From contig DATASX010000088.1 of assembly GCA_036269075.1 (NCBI GenBank), forward strand, positions 1-64,000: a DNA stretch of 64,000 bases. The letters run 5' to 3'. The notes under the pieces were generated by a model that made no database searches, had not been told where the DNA came from, and worked only from the letters and a program-made list of their open reading frames with translations. This document shows positions 1-11,436 of this stretch, one piece after another. Each line of letters opens with the position of its first letter. The first letter of the stretch is position 1. The stretch comes from Sporichthyaceae bacterium (GTDB lineage: Bacteria; Actinomycetota; Actinomycetes; Sporichthyales; Sporichthyaceae). A program made the translations under genes and the position numbers.

Positions 1-37
1 CCCCACGGCAGAAGATGCGAGATAGGGGGCCCCAGCG

Positions 38-1012
38 TCAGGCGAACACGACGGCGTCGATGGCGATCGTGAGGAAGAGCAGCGCCAGGTAGGTGTTCGA
101 CAGGTGGAACAGGCGCATCGGCGACAGCTCGACGCCGGTGACCCCGCGGCGCACCTGGCGGAGCAGGCGGTGGGCCTCGGCGAGCATCAGCGCGCCCAGC
201 AAGCCGGCCACCACCGGGTACAGCCAGCCGGTGTGGGCCACGGGCCACAGAACCACGGAGGTCGCCACGGTCGCCCAGGTGTAGACGGTCATCTCGGTGA
301 TGACCCGTCGCTCCCCCGCGACCACCGGAAGCATCGGCACGCCGGCGGCGGCATAGTCGTCGCGGTAGCGCATCGCCAGAGCCCAGAAGTGCGGCGGCGT
401 CCAGAAGAACACGACCAGGAACAGCACCAGCGGGGCCCACGAGACCGAGTCGGTAACCGCGGTCCAGCCGATCAACGGCGGGAAGCATCCGGCCGCGCCA
501 CCCCAGACGATGTTCTGGGCCGTACGGCGCTTGAGGAGCATCGTGTAGCCGAAGACGTAGAACAGGTTCGCCGTCAGCGCGAGCATCGCGGACAGCCAGT
601 TCACCGCGAACCCGAGCAGCAGGGTCGCGACGATCCCGAGCACCACGCCGAAGACCACGGTCTCCCGCGCGCTGACCCCGTGCATCGGCAGCGGCCGACG
701 TCGCGTGCGACGCATGTCGGCGTCGATGTCGCGGTCGAGGTAGCAGTTCAGGACGTTCGCGCTGCCCGCGGCGAGCGTGCCGCCGACCAGAGTGGCCAAC
801 ACCAGCCAGGCACCGGGAATCCCCCGGTCGGCCAGGAACATCACCGGCGCAGTGGTGACGAGCAGCAGCTCGATGATCCGCGGCTTGGTGAGCGCGACGT
901 AGGCCCGCAATGTCTGTCCGGCGGTGCGTCGGCCGAGGGCCGACGGCTCGACTGGCACCTCGCCAGAATCGTCAAGGCTCTGCGGCGCGTAGCCGGTTCC
1001 GTGGGCGACCAT
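38..1012 (-). CDS. ctaB: Protoheme IX farnesyltransferase (heme O synthase)
   Basis: Integral membrane prenyltransferase that adds a farnesyl group to protoheme IX, giving heme O for terminal oxidases. The 324-residue product shows the UbiA-family pattern: a first aspartate-rich motif around residues 89-103 ([12 protein letters not shown]), a second around 216-229 ([14 protein letters not shown]), and about eight hydrophobic segments. The ATG at 1012 is preferred; an in-frame codon at 1138 would add 42 low-complexity residues and leave only about 50 bp to the divergent tkt. The ctaB/tkt divergent arrangement is common in actinobacteria. Family assignment is secure; only the start is uncertain. 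Confidence 0.95.
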   Translation of the reverse strand: MVAHGTGYAPQSLDDSGEVPVEPSALGRRTAGQTLRAYVALTKPRIIELLLVTTAPVMFLADRGIPGAWLVLATLVGGTLAAGSANVLNCYLDRDIDADMRRTRRRPLPMHGVSARETVVFGVVLGIVATLLLGFAVNWLSAMLALTANLFYVFGYTMLLKRRTAQNIVWGGAAGCFPPLIGWTAVTDSVSWAPLVLFLVVFFWTPPHFWALAMRYRDDYAAAGVPMLPVVAGERRVITEMTVYTWATVATSVVLWPVAHTGWLYPVVAGLLGALMLAEAHRLLRQVRRGVTGVELSPMRLFHLSNTYLALLFLTIAIDAVVFA

Positions 1013-1190
1013 GCCGCCCCGCGGCCGACCGGTGTCGAGTGTTGTCACACGCACCTTCGGGTCTGACTGAAGCGCTGGAGCGTCCGGGTCCGGACGTGGG
1101 GCGCATACGACGGGCGACGCCAACTGTAGCCCGGCCATTCACCCTCGACGCCCAGCGGGTGCGCTGGCGACGATGGGTAGGGTCAGGCTC

Positions 1191-3275
1191 ATGGGAGCGA
1201 AGCTGACCTGGTCCGATCTCGACGACCGTGCCGTGGCCACCGCACGGGTGCTGGCGATGGACGCGGTGCAGGCCGCGGGCAACGGCCATCCGGGCACCGC
1301 AATGGCGCTCGCGCCTGCCGCGTACCTCACCTACCAGCGCCTGTTGCGCCACGACCCGACCGAGCCGCACTGGCTGGGTCGCGACCGGTTCGTATTGTCC
1401 TGCGGACACTCCAGCCTGACCCAGTACATCCAGCTGTTCATGTCCGGCTACGGGCTGACGCTGGAGGACCTGACCCACCTACGGCAGTGGGGCAGCCTGA
1501 CCCCGGGCCACCCGGAGGTCGGCCACACCGCCGGCATCGAGACGACCACCGGTCCGCTCGGAGCGGGTCTGGCCACCTCGGTCGGCATGGCGATGTCGGC
1601 TCGGCGCGCGCGGTACCTGTTCGACCCGGAGGCCGCGCCCGGCGCCAGCGTGTTCGACCACACGATCTGGGTCTTCGCCTCCGACGGTGACATGGAGGAG
1701 GGCGTCGCCTCCGAGGCCTCCTCGCTGGCCGGCACCCAGCAGTTGGGAAACCTCGTCGTCCTCTACGACGACAACCACATCTCGATCGAGGGCAACACCG
1801 ACGTCGCGTTCACCGAGGACGTCGTCGCCCGTTACGCCGCCTACGGCTGGCACACCCAGCGGGTCGAGAACGCCAACGACATTGCAGCCCTGTACGCGGC
1901 GCTGACCACGGCCCGCGACCACCACGAGGCGCCGTCGCTGGTCGCCGTCCGCTCGATCATCGCCTGGCCGGCGCCGCACCTGCAGAACACGGGCAAGGCG
2001 CACGGGTCTGCGCTGGGCGCGGCCGAGGTGGCCGCGACCAAGCAGATCCTCGGATTCGACCCGGAGCGCAACTTCGACGTCGACGACGCGGTGCTCACCC
2101 ACGCCCGGGAGGTCGTCGACCGAGGCCGGGCGATCCACGCGGAGTGGGACACCCGTTACGCGACCTGGCGCTCGGCCAACGCTGACCGCGCCGCCGAACT
2201 GGACCGCATGCTGGCCCGGCGGCTGCCCGACGGCTGGGCCGCGAAGCTGCCGTCGTACCCGGCAGGCAAGGACGTCGCCACCCGCAAGGCCTCCGGCGAG
2301 GTGCTCAACGCCATCGCCGGCGCCGTGCCCGAGTTGTGGGGCGGGTCGGCCGACCTGGCCGAGTCGAACCTGACGAACATCGAGGGCGAGACCTCCTTCC
2401 TGCCCGCCGGATCCCAGGTGAAGGGCGCCGATCCGGCCGGCCGCAACATCCACTTCGGCGTGCGCGAGCACGCGATGGGCTCGGCGATGAACGGCATCGC
2501 CCTGGACGGGTTCTTCCGCCCCTACGGCGGCACGTTCCTGGTCTTCTCCGACTACATGCGCGGTGCCGTACGACTGGGGGCGCTGATGAAGCAGCCGGTC
2601 GTTTACGTCTGGACGCACGACTCGATCGGGTTGGGCGAGGACGGCCCGACCCATCAGCCGGTCGAGCACATGTGGGCCCTGCGCGCGATCCCCGGCCTCG
2701 ACGTGGTGCGCCCGGGCGACGCGAACGAGACCGTCGTGGCCTGGCGCACGATCCTGGAGAACCCGCACGGCCCGGCGGCGCTCGCGCTGACCCGCCAGGG
2801 CGTGCCGACCTTCGACCGGTCGAACGGGTTCGCGTCGGCCGAGGGCGTGTCCCGCGGTGGGTACGTCCTGCAGGAGGCGGGCAGTGGTCTGCCGGAGCTG
2901 ATCCTGATCGGCACGGGCAGTGAGCTGCAGTTGGCGGTTGGGGCCCGCGAGGCGTTGGAGGCCGAGGGGGTGCCCACCCGCGTGGTGTCGATGCCCTGCG
3001 TCGAATGGTTCAACGCCCAGGACGACGCCTACCGGCAGAGCGTTCTGCCGCCCGGAGTCAAGGCCCGAGTCGCGGTCGAGGCGGGCATCGCCCAGGGTTG
3101 GTGGCGCTACGTCGGCGACGGCGGGGAGGTCGTCGGGCTCGAGCACTTCGGTGCCTCCGCCCCGTACGCGACCCTCTACGAGCAGTTCGGCATCACGGTG
3201 CCCGCGGTGGTCGCGGCCGCGCACCGCAGCCTCGCCCGAACGAAGGGCGAGAAGGGCAGCAAGACGGGTAACTGA
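1191..3275 (+). CDS. tkt: Transketolase
   Basis: Cytosolic thiamine-diphosphate enzyme moving two-carbon units between ketose and aldose phosphates in the non-oxidative pentose phosphate pathway. The 694-residue length is typical. GNGHPG lies near residue 30, the cofactor-binding DGDMEEG near 165 with the downstream DDN, and the C-terminal half holds the REHAMG segment near 423 that carries the catalytic glutamate. The ATG at 1191 aligns with family N-termini; a start at 1173 is also in frame. It is the first gene of a six-gene operon ending with pgl. The product also supplies erythrose 4-phosphate, a substrate of the DAHP synthase encoded at 27.5 kb. Confidence 0.97.
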   Translation: MGAKLTWSDLDDRAVATARVLAMDAVQAAGNGHPGTAMALAPAAYLTYQRLLRHDPTEPHWLGRDRFVLSCGHSSLTQYIQLFMSGYGLTLEDLTHLRQWGSLTPGHPEVGHTAGIETTTGPLGAGLATSVGMAMSARRARYLFDPEAAPGASVFDHTIWVFASDGDMEEGVASEASSLAGTQQLGNLVVLYDDNHISIEGNTDVAFTEDVVARYAAYGWHTQRVENANDIAALYAALTTARDHHEAPSLVAVRSIIAWPAPHLQNTGKAHGSALGAAEVAATKQILGFDPERNFDVDDAVLTHAREVVDRGRAIHAEWDTRYATWRSANADRAAELDRMLARRLPDGWAAKLPSYPAGKDVATRKASGEVLNAIAGAVPELWGGSADLAESNLTNIEGETSFLPAGSQVKGADPAGRNIHFGVREHAMGSAMNGIALDGFFRPYGGTFLVFSDYMRGAVRLGALMKQPVVYVWTHDSIGLGEDGPTHQPVEHMWALRAIPGLDVVRPGDANETVVAWRTILENPHGPAALALTRQGVPTFDRSNGFASAEGVSRGGYVLQEAGSGLPELILIGTGSELQLAVGAREALEAEGVPTRVVSMPCVEWFNAQDDAYRQSVLPPGVKARVAVEAGIAQGWWRYVGDGGEVVGLEHFGASAPYATLYEQFGITVPAVVAAAHRSLARTKGEKGSKTGN

Positions 3276-3328
3276 CGGCCCATCAGGTCGTTCGCGGAAT
3301 TCAGCCGGCGGTGAGAGACGGAGACGAG

Positions 3329-4450
3329 ATGGTGGGGAACGAACGGCTGAGCGCATTGAGCGCGGCTGGTGTGGCGATCTGGCTGGACGACCTGTCGCGA
3401 GCGCGGTTGCGCGACGGCAGCCTCGCGGCGCTGGTTCGTGACAAGAATGTGGTCGGCGTGACGACGAACCCGTCCATCTTCCAGAACGCGGTCTCGAAGT
3501 CCGACCTGTACGACCCGCAGATCGCCGACCTCGCCGCACGCGGAGTGGGCGTCGACGAGGCGGTGCGCTCGATCACCACTGCCGACGTGCGCGACGCCTG
3601 CGATGTGCTGCGTCCGGTCTACGACGCGAGCGAAGGCGTCGACGGCCGGGTCTCCATCGAGGTGGACCCGCGCTTCGCGAACAAGACCGCGGCGACGATC
3701 GCTGAGGCCCGCGCGTTGTGGTGGGCGGTCGACCGGCCGAACCTCTACATCAAGATCCCGGGGACCCTCGCGGGTCTCCCGGCGATCGCGCAGTGCCTGG
3801 CCGAGGGCATCAGCATCAACGTCACGCTGATCTTCTCCCTCGACCGCTACCGCGCGGTGATGAACGCCTTCCTCGACGGCGTCGAGCGGGCCCGGGCCGC
3901 CGGCCACCCACTGGAGCACCTGGGCTCGGTGGCCTCGTTCTTCGTGTCCCGGGTGGACACCGAGATCGACAAGCGGCTGGACAAGCTCGGGACCCCAGAG
4001 GCCACGGAGCTGCGCGGCAAGTCCGCGGTCGCCAATGCCCGGCTGGCCTTCCAGGCCTACGAGGAGGTGTTCGGCTCGGCCCGGTGGCAGGCGTTGGCCG
4101 CCGCGGGCGCCAGACCGCAGCGCCCGCTCTGGGCTTCCACCGGCGTCAAGGACCCGGCGTACCCGGACACCCTTTACGTCGACGACCTGGTCACGGCCGG
4201 CGTCGTGAACACGATGCCGGAGGCGACGCTCAACGCGGTCGCGGACCACGGCGGCGACGGTTCGGACTCGATCCGGTCGCACTACACCGAGGCTGCCGCA
4301 GTGCTGGCCGGCGTCGCAGCGCAGGGCATCTCCTACGACGACGTGGTCGACCTGCTCGAGCGCGAGGGCGTCGACAAGTTCGTGAGTGCCTGGGACGAGT
4401 TGCTCGGCTCGATCTCCGCGGAGCTCGACCGACTGCGGGGTGGCGCATGA
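3329..4450 (+). CDS. tal: Transaldolase
   Basis: Transfers a dihydroxyacetone unit from sedoheptulose 7-phosphate to glyceraldehyde 3-phosphate. The 373-residue product belongs to the long actinobacterial/cyanobacterial transaldolase type. The N-terminal TTNPSIF motif and the Schiff-base lysine in NLYIKIPGT (about residue 142) are present. The ATG at 3329 follows a GGAGACGAG Shine-Dalgarno-like stretch; an in-frame GTG at 3311 is the alternative. Its TGA overlaps the ATG of pgi (ATGA), so translation is probably coupled. Confidence 0.97.
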   Translation: MVGNERLSALSAAGVAIWLDDLSRARLRDGSLAALVRDKNVVGVTTNPSIFQNAVSKSDLYDPQIADLAARGVGVDEAVRSITTADVRDACDVLRPVYDASEGVDGRVSIEVDPRFANKTAATIAEARALWWAVDRPNLYIKIPGTLAGLPAIAQCLAEGISINVTLIFSLDRYRAVMNAFLDGVERARAAGHPLEHLGSVASFFVSRVDTEIDKRLDKLGTPEATELRGKSAVANARLAFQAYEEVFGSARWQALAAAGARPQRPLWASTGVKDPAYPDTLYVDDLVTAGVVNTMPEATLNAVADHGGDGSDSIRSHYTEAAAVLAGVAAQGISYDDVVDLLEREGVDKFVSAWDELLGSISAELDRLRGGA

Positions 4451-6087
4451 GTCATCCCGCCAGTTCGGCCGCGGCCGCCGGCGTGACCGTCCGGATCCTC
4501 GACGACGCCGTGCGCGAGGCGGCCGCCGCGGCGCTGCTCGACGCGATCGGCGCCGACACCGCCCCCCGGCTGGCCGAGGCCGACCCGACGCTGTGGGGGC
4601 CCGAGGCGCAGCCCGAGGCGAGCATCCGGCTCGGCTGGATGGACGTCACGGTCGCCTCGCGTGGCCTGCTGCCCCAGCTTCGCGAACTGGTCGACTGGTG
4701 CCGCAGCGCCGGGCTCAACCATGTCGTGCTGGCCGGCATGGGCGGCTCGTCGCTGGCACCGGAGGTAATCACCCGCAGCGCCGGCAAGCCACTGACCGTG
4801 CTCGACACCACAGACCCGGGGCAGGTGCGCCGAGCGCTGGCCGACCGCCTGGACCGCACCGTGGTCGTCGTGGCCAGCAAGAGCGGTGGCACCGTCGAGA
4901 CCGATTCGCACCGTCGGGTCTACGAGAAGGCTTTTGCGGACGGGGGTCTGACGCACAATCAGATCGCCGCGCGGATCGTCGTGGTCACCGACCCGGGCTC
5001 GCCGCTGGAGAAGACCGCTCGCGACGCGGGCTACCGGGTCTTCCTGGCCGACCCCAACATCGGTGGCCGCTACAGCGCGCTCAGCGCCTTCGGACTGGTG
5101 CCCTCCGCGTTGGCCGGCGTCGATGTGGAGGCGTTACTGGATGCCGCCGACGCGGTTCGTCCGGCCCTGGCCGAGAACGAGGACAATCCCGGACTGCTGC
5201 TCGGTGCCGCGCTGGGCGGAGCCGTGGACGAGGGCCGCGACAAGCTGGTGATCGGCGACCTGGACCCGGCGCTGGTCGGGTTCGGCGACTGGGCCGAGCA
5301 GTTGATCGCCGAGTCGACCGGCAAGGCCGGCACGGGGATCCTGCCGGTCGTCGTCGAGGGCCCGAACGCCCCGGGCTGGGTCGATGCCGGTCCGGACTCG
5401 ATCCTCGCCGCGCTCGGCGACGCCAAGAGCGCCTCGATCTCGACCACCGGGCCGCTGGGCGCACAGTTCCTGGTCTGGGAGTACGCCACCGCAGTGGCCG
5501 GCCGGTCGTTGGGAATCAACCCGTTCGACCAGCCGAACGTCACCGAGTCCAAGGAGAACACCAACCGCCTGCTGGCTGACTCCGGCCCGGACGGCCCGGT
5601 GGTCCCCGCGCCGCTGCTGACCGACGGACCGGTCGAGGTCTACGGCGACCCGCACGCGTTCGACGGCGCCAAGTCGCTGACCGACGCGCTCGAGACGCTG
5701 CTCGCCTCGGTCGAGGAGGGCGGCTACCTCGCGGTGATGGCCTACCTGGACCGCTTCGCGGACGCGGACGCCGCCGGGTTACGGCCGGCGCTGGCCCGAC
5801 GTCTGAGGGATCGTCAGGTCACCTTCGGCTGGGGCCCGCGGTTCCTGCACTCGACCGGGCAGTTCCACAAGGGCGGCCCGCAGGTCGGGGTGTTCCTGCA
5901 GCTGACCGGAGCCGTCGCCAAGGACCTCGCGATCCCGGGTCGGCCGTTCACGTTCGGCGCGTTGCATCTGGCTCAGGCCCTGGGCGACCTCGGTGCCCTG
6001 ACCGGACGCGGCAGGCCCGCGCTCCGACTGCATCTGACGGATCGTCAGGCCGGTTTGGAGTCCGTGCTGGCCGCGATCGGCCGATGA
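4447..6087 (+). CDS. pgi: Glucose-6-phosphate isomerase
   Basis: Interconverts glucose 6-phosphate and fructose 6-phosphate. The 546-residue product has the sugar-phosphate-binding SKSGGTVET near residue 145, the [12 protein letters not shown] signature near 204, and the C-terminal [15 protein letters not shown] signature near 463. The ATG overlaps the tal stop by four bases and the TGA overlaps a possible zwf ATG at 6084. Two TTA leucine codons occur, near 5134 and 5776, which is notable in such GC-rich DNA. Two copies of the window's dispersed palindrome lie in its 3' third (5804 with one mismatch, 6035 perfect). Confidence 0.95.
   Translation: MSHPASSAAAAGVTVRILDDAVREAAAAALLDAIGADTAPRLAEADPTLWGPEAQPEASIRLGWMDVTVASRGLLPQLRELVDWCRSAGLNHVVLAGMGGSSLAPEVITRSAGKPLTVLDTTDPGQVRRALADRLDRTVVVVASKSGGTVETDSHRRVYEKAFADGGLTHNQIAARIVVVTDPGSPLEKTARDAGYRVFLADPNIGGRYSALSAFGLVPSALAGVDVEALLDAADAVRPALAENEDNPGLLLGAALGGAVDEGRDKLVIGDLDPALVGFGDWAEQLIAESTGKAGTGILPVVVEGPNAPGWVDAGPDSILAALGDAKSASISTTGPLGAQFLVWEYATAVAGRSLGINPFDQPNVTESKENTNRLLADSGPDGPVVPAPLLTDGPVEVYGDPHAFDGAKSLTDALETLLASVEEGGYLAVMAYLDRFADADAAGLRPALARRLRDRQVTFGWGPRFLHSTGQFHKGGPQVGVFLQLTGAVAKDLAIPGRPFTFGALHLAQALGDLGALTGRGRPALRLHLTDRQAGLESVLAAIGR
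6035..6047. repeat. Dispersed palindrome TGAC-N5-GTCA, copy 1
   Basis: Perfect arms in the form CTGACG-GAT-CGTCAG (6034-6048), inside pgi near its 3' end. One of nine perfect copies in the window. Confidence 0.8.
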
Positions 6088-6115
6088 GCGAGCGCGGCGA
6101 GCTCATCAATGGACA
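6084..6115 (+). repeat. Degenerate copy of the GTGAGCGAGC-type dispersed repeat
   Basis: Begins ATGAGCGAGCGCGGCGAGC and continues to CAATGGACA. It resembles the better-preserved elements at 21220 and 48187. It spans the pgi/zwf junction and would encode the first residues (MSERGEL) of an extended zwf product, so it argues against 6084 as the true zwf start. Confidence 0.5.
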
Positions 6116-6131
6116 TAGCGCCGGCGGGGCG

Positions 6132-7664
<1,533 letters not shown>

Positions 7665-7716
7665 CGCGCTGCCCGCTGCTTCCCGACTTCTGCCGGCAAC
7701 CGTGGGGGTGGCACCG

Positions 7717-8643
7717 GTGAGCAACACCTTGTCCGACACCTCGGCGGCCGACATCGACCGCGCGCTGGTGGACGCCCGGCGGGCCCACGGCGGGCCGACG
7801 GCCGGGCACGTGCTGACCCTGCTCGTGGCCGCGGAGAGCCACGAGCACAACGCGGCGATCCAGGCCACGACGGCGACCGCGGTGGAGCACCCGTCGCGGA
7901 TCCTGGTGCTGCGCAAGCACCCGGGACCCGGCCCGGGTCGGCTGGACGCCGAGGTCTTCGGCAGCGGCGACCGCGGTCCGGGCGAGTTGGTGATCCTCGA
8001 CCTGCGCGGCGAACTGGCCGAGCACGCCGAGTCCGTGGTCATGCCCCTGTTGCTGCCGGACACCCCGGTCGTCACCTACTGGCCGGGTGTCGGGCCGGAC
8101 GACCCGGCCCGGGATCCGCTGGGTCGCCTCAGCCAGCGTCGGATCACCGACCTGGCAGGCTGCGGCGACCCGACGGGGACGTTGCGGCGACGCGCCGCGC
8201 ACTACGTCGAGGGCGACACCGACCTGGCCTGGACCCGGTTGACGCTGTGGCGCACGTTGCTCGCGACCGCGCTGGACCAGTACGCGGGCCGACCGACCGG
8301 TGCCCGGGTCGCCGCCGAGGCCGGCAACGCCAGCGCCGAACTGCTGGCGATCTGGTTGGAGTGCCGGCTCGGGGTCGGCGTCGACCGCGAGGTCTCCGCC
8401 GGCCCCGGGCTGACCGACGTGGTGCTGATGCTCGGCGCGGACGAGGTCGCGGTCAGCCGCACCGACGGCCGGCTGGCGACGCTGCGTTCTCCTGGCCACT
8501 CGACGCCGCAACCGATCGCGCTGAAGCGTCGCGACCTGGCCGAGTTGATGGGCGAGGAACTGCGGCAACTCAATCCCGACGACATCTACGGCGATTGCCT
8601 GGCCGCGTTGGCGAGCCGCAACGCAGAAGGGTCCGGATCATGA
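7717..8643 (+). CDS. opcA: OpcA, glucose-6-phosphate dehydrogenase assembly protein
   Basis: Redox-responsive allosteric partner needed for full G6PD activity in cyanobacteria and actinobacteria. The 308-residue product shows the family pattern: the N-terminal DIDRALVDARR helix, SRILVL near residue 65, the TPVVTYWPG segment in the middle, and the C-terminal region ending just past NPDDIYGDCL. The GTG at 7717 follows a GGGGGTGG stretch; a GTG at 7702 is also in frame. Its TGA overlaps the pgl ATG by four bases. Position between zwf and pgl is the conserved order. Confidence 0.93.
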   Translation: MSNTLSDTSAADIDRALVDARRAHGGPTAGHVLTLLVAAESHEHNAAIQATTATAVEHPSRILVLRKHPGPGPGRLDAEVFGSGDRGPGELVILDLRGELAEHAESVVMPLLLPDTPVVTYWPGVGPDDPARDPLGRLSQRRITDLAGCGDPTGTLRRRAAHYVEGDTDLAWTRLTLWRTLLATALDQYAGRPTGARVAAEAGNASAELLAIWLECRLGVGVDREVSAGPGLTDVVLMLGADEVAVSRTDGRLATLRSPGHSTPQPIALKRRDLAELMGEELRQLNPDDIYGDCLAALASRNAEGSGS

Positions 8644-9419
8644 CACCGACGGTGATCGTGCACCGCGATCAGCAGACCCTGGCCGCCGCGGTGGCAGCAC
8701 GCCTGGTGACCCGACTGGTGGACGTACAGGCCGCCCGCCGCACTGCCTCGGTGGTCCTGACCGGCGGCGGCATGGGCATCGGGACGCTGAGTGCACTCGC
8801 CGCGATGCCCGCACGCGACGCCGTCGACTGGCGCAACCTCGACGTCTGGTGGGGCGACGAGCGGTTCCTGCCCTCCGGTCACGAGGACCGCAACGAGACC
8901 CAGGCCCGCGGCGCGCTGCTCGACCACGTCCCGCTCGACCCGGCGCGGATCCACGCGATGCCCGCCAGCGACGGCCAGGCCGGCAACGATCCGGAGGCTG
9001 CGGCAGAGCTGTACGCCAAGGCGCTGGAGGCTGCGACCGCACCGGAGGACCACGGCAGCGTGCCGAGCTTCGACGTGCTGATGCTCGGCGTCGGCCCGGA
9101 CGGCCACGTCGCGTCGCTGTTCCCCGAGAAGCCCGCCCTGCACGAGACCGTGCGCTCGGTCGTGGCGGTCCGCGGTGCTCCCAAGCCGCCGCCGACCCGC
9201 ATCAGCCTGACTCTGCCCGCGATCCGCTCGGCCCGTGAGGTCTGGATGATCGTCGCCGGAGCCGAGAAAGCCGCCGCGGTGCGGATGGCCCTGTCCGGCG
9301 CCGGGACGATGCAGATCCCGGCCGCCGGCGCAGCCGGCCGCGCCCGAACGTTGTGGCTGCTGGACCGCGCCGCAGCCGCCGAGGTCCCGGCCTCGCTGTC
9401 CCGGCTCGCCTCCCCCTGA
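8640..9419 (+). CDS. pgl: 6-phosphogluconolactonase
   Basis: Hydrolyses 6-phosphogluconolactone, completing the two-step route from glucose 6-phosphate to 6-phosphogluconate. The 259-residue product has WWGDERFLP near residue 63 and the GVGPDGHVASLFP motif near 150, both typical of the sugar-isomerase-like Pgl/NagB fold. It is the last gene of the operon; no gnd is in the window. A 16-bp direct repeat (CCTGAGCCAGTCGTG, from 9415 and again at 9431) begins at the stop codon, so even a slipped stop would meet another TGA a few codons later. Confidence 0.95.
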   Translation: MTPTVIVHRDQQTLAAAVAARLVTRLVDVQAARRTASVVLTGGGMGIGTLSALAAMPARDAVDWRNLDVWWGDERFLPSGHEDRNETQARGALLDHVPLDPARIHAMPASDGQAGNDPEAAAELYAKALEAATAPEDHGSVPSFDVLMLGVGPDGHVASLFPEKPALHETVRSVVAVRGAPKPPPTRISLTLPAIRSAREVWMIVAGAEKAAAVRMALSGAGTMQIPAAGAAGRARTLWLLDRAAAAEVPASLSRLASP

Positions 9420-9464
9420 GCCAGTCGTGCCCTGAGCCAGTCGTGTGCCCTGAGCCGGCCTCCG

Positions 9465-9881
9465 TCAGGCCGCCAGCAGCGCCCGGACCACCCCTAGGAA
9501 CGTTCCTGAGTCGCGCATGAGCCCGTCGGCCTCGCTGTCCGACACGGCCGAGCTCAACCCGGCGGAGGCCGCGGCACGTTTGTCGGCCCCGGCGGCGAAA
9601 TGCGCCGCCCAGGGCGCCAACTCCGGCGCCGCGACCGCCAACTCGGCCCAGGCGTTGGCTGGGGCCCGACGTGGTGTGGCCCGGCCCTCCCGTGCCCGGG
9701 GGGGCGGCGCCGCGGCCAACGGCCGGGCAGCCAGGACGGCAGCAGCAGCCCGCAGCGCCGCGAGGTGCGCGGCCGCGTACCGATCGGCCGGGCGGGTCGC
9801 CAGACCGGCAAGGCTCAGGTCCCGATCGGCCGCGGACAGCAGTTCGTCCGGCCGCCCCGCACGCGACGGGCAAGAGATCAT
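9465..9881 (-). CDS. SAV_6107-type HEPN domain protein
   Basis: A 138-residue, alanine/arginine-rich helical protein. The segment RPADRYAAAHLAALRAAAAV near residues 33-52, the central AWAELAVAAPELAPWAAHFAA and the terminal RDSGTFLGVVRAL match the actinobacterial SAV_6107 HEPN family as I know it; HEPN proteins are often RNA-binding or RNases, but the biochemical role of this family is not established. No RxxxxH nuclease motif is obvious. The ATG at 9881 follows GGAGG at good spacing and is better than the GTG at 9905. A perfect palindrome resembling an actinobacterial SOS box lies about 80 bp upstream, suggesting DNA-damage control. Confidence 0.75.
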   Translation of the reverse strand: MISCPSRAGRPDELLSAADRDLSLAGLATRPADRYAAAHLAALRAAAAVLAARPLAAAPPPRAREGRATPRRAPANAWAELAVAAPELAPWAAHFAAGADKRAAASAGLSSAVSDSEADGLMRDSGTFLGVVRALLAA

Positions 9882-9959
9882 CGACAGTCCTCCGTGCTCG
9901 GGCACCGGCGCGGCGGTCTGGGGGTCGAGGTCAGGCCGCCGCAGCCGGTGCGTTCAGAG

Positions 9960-9983
9960 TGTATCGAAAATATGTTCGATACA
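9960..9983. promoter_or_regulatory. 24-bp perfect palindrome, SOS-box-like
   Basis: Arms TGTATCGAA and TTCGATACA are perfectly complementary around AATATG. The core TCGAAAATATGTTCGA differs at one defined base from the actinobacterial LexA-type consensus TCGAAC-N4-GTTCGA. It lies upstream of the HEPN gene in an AT-rich patch, as an operator would. A different palindrome-binding repressor is the alternative. Confidence 0.6.
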
Positions 9984-10036
9984 AGGAGCACAGTAGAACT
10001 CGTCACCGACAATTTCCGAACTTGGGGCCGGGAGCG

Positions 10037-10918
10037 TCAGCTGCGCTCCATCTGTCGCGTCCGGTCCGTGACCCGGCCGGACTGCGCCAGCCGGTCCATC
10101 ACCTTGGTGGCCACCCGCATGCCGGCCCAGAACACCGGCGGGGCGTAGCGCTTCACGCCCCACAGCACCCGGCCCTCGACGTGCGGCAGGCACCAGAAGC
10201 GGTCCCGGCCCAGCGAACGCAGCACCTTTCGGGCGACGTCGTCCGCGGTCAGCTTCGGCCCGGGCAGAGCGCCGGCAAGCATCTGCCGCGCGATCACCTC
10301 GAACGACGGGTCGGTGGCCCGCATCGTGTCGGCCAGGTTCGTCGCGAAGAAACTCGGGCACACCACCGTCGTCCGCACGTGCGCCGGTGCCAGCTCGTGC
10401 CGCATGGTCTCCGACAGCGAGATGACGGCGGCCTTGGTGACGTTGTAAGCGGCCATGTTCGGCATGTTCACCAGGCCTGCCAGGGACGCGATGTTCACCA
10501 CGTGCCCGCCTCCCTGCTCGGCGAACACCGGCAGGAACGTGTGCACCCCGCGCACGACGCCCTTGAGATTGATGTCGATGATCCAGTCCCAGTCTGCCAT
10601 CGGGATGTCCGCGATCGGTCCGCCGTGTGCCACCCCGGCGTTGTTCACCAGGACGTCCAAGCCGCTCCACTCGCGTCGACACCACTCGCGGACGGAGATC
10701 CACGCGGCCTCGTCGCGGACATCGAGCGGCAGGAACGCGACGCGCTCGACGTCCTCTCCCGTCTCCCGCAGGCGCTCGGCGAACTCCAGGCGGGCCAGCT
10801 CACCCGCCGCCACGTTCACGTCGGTGATCAGCACGCGAGCACCGTCGGCGAGCGCCGCCGCGGCGAGTGCGCGCCCGAGCCCGGACGCCCCACCCGTGAT
10901 CAGGATCCGTCGGTCCAC
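10037..10918 (-). CDS. Short-chain dehydrogenase/reductase
   Basis: Classical SDR oxidoreductase of 293 residues; substrate unknown. The nucleotide-binding TGGASGLG starts near residue 8, NNAGVAHGG near 88, the catalytic serine is in NIASLAG, and the tyrosine/lysine pair in AAYNVTKAAV. The C-terminal extension of about 60 residues (WGVKRYAPPVFWAG) is like SDRs found near lipid or CoA-ester genes. I place the start at the GTG at 10918 because GGAGGGA precedes it by seven bases; an upstream start would read through a promoter palindrome. Confidence 0.85.
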   Translation of the reverse strand: MDRRILITGGASGLGRALAAAALADGARVLITDVNVAAGELARLEFAERLRETGEDVERVAFLPLDVRDEAAWISVREWCRREWSGLDVLVNNAGVAHGGPIADIPMADWDWIIDINLKGVVRGVHTFLPVFAEQGGGHVVNIASLAGLVNMPNMAAYNVTKAAVISLSETMRHELAPAHVRTTVVCPSFFATNLADTMRATDPSFEVIARQMLAGALPGPKLTADDVARKVLRSLGRDRFWCLPHVEGRVLWGVKRYAPPVFWAGMRVATKVMDRLAQSGRVTDRTRQMERS

Positions 10919-10937
10919 GGGAACTCCCTCCAGAAAA

Positions 10938-10952
10938 CTTACTCTTAGTAAG
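10938..10952. promoter_or_regulatory. TetR-like operator palindrome
   Basis: CTTACT-CTT-AGTAAG is a perfect inverted repeat with a 3-nt spacer, 20 bp upstream of the SDR start codon. Its size and AT-rich arms are like TetR-family operators. No regulator gene is adjacent. Confidence 0.5.
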
Positions 10953-11023
10953 ATACACCTCGAGCGGCCCACCACAACATCTGCGGGCGACGTCCGCAGA
11001 TGTCGCGGCTAGTCTCCGCAACC

Positions 11024-11389
11024 ATGGAGATCTGGCTCAACCCGGCCTGTTCGAAGTGCCGCGTCGCCACCGAGGCGCTCGACGCGGCAGGCATCGAGTA
11101 CACCGTCCGCCGTTACCTCGACGACCCGCCCACGGCCGCCGAGTTGACCGAGGTGCTCGACCGCCTGGGCCTGGAGCCATGGGACATTGCCCGCACCGGC
11201 GAGTCCGTCACCGCCGGCCTCGGTCTGCGCGACCGACCGCGCACGCCCGCGGACCGGGCCGGTTGGATCGAGGTCATGATCGCCAATCCGATCCTGATCC
11301 AGCGGCCGATCCTGACCGCCGGCGACGGGACCACCGTGGTCGGCCGCACCCCCGAGGAACTCGACCGGGCCCTGGCCGCGGACAGTTGA
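11024..11389 (+). CDS. ArsC/Spx-family thioredoxin-fold protein
   Basis: A 121-residue protein of the ArsC (glutaredoxin-dependent arsenate reductase) superfamily. It opens with an NPACSKCR loop holding cysteines at residues 9 and 12, then the LDDPPTAAEL and NPILIQRPIL segments typical of ArsC/YffB proteins. The CxxC is closer to Spx/YffB than to classical ArsC, which has a single nucleophilic cysteine, so arsenate reduction should not be assumed. No other arsenic genes are nearby. The ATG at 11024 is the only good start. Confidence 0.8.
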   Translation: MEIWLNPACSKCRVATEALDAAGIEYTVRRYLDDPPTAAELTEVLDRLGLEPWDIARTGESVTAGLGLRDRPRTPADRAGWIEVMIANPILIQRPILTAGDGTTVVGRTPEELDRALAADS

Positions 11390-11436
11390 CCGGCCCGACG
11401 GACGCGGTCGACGTCGCCGGCCACTGCGCATCCTCG

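Noticed and set aside
9414-9456. 16-bp direct repeats after pgl as a CRISPR-like array
   Set aside because: Two to three contiguous units without spacers; ordinary slippage repeat.
11056-11436. Longer N-terminus for the PYROXD2-like gene
   Set aside because: This part overlaps the ArsC-family gene in another frame and has shadow-like composition.
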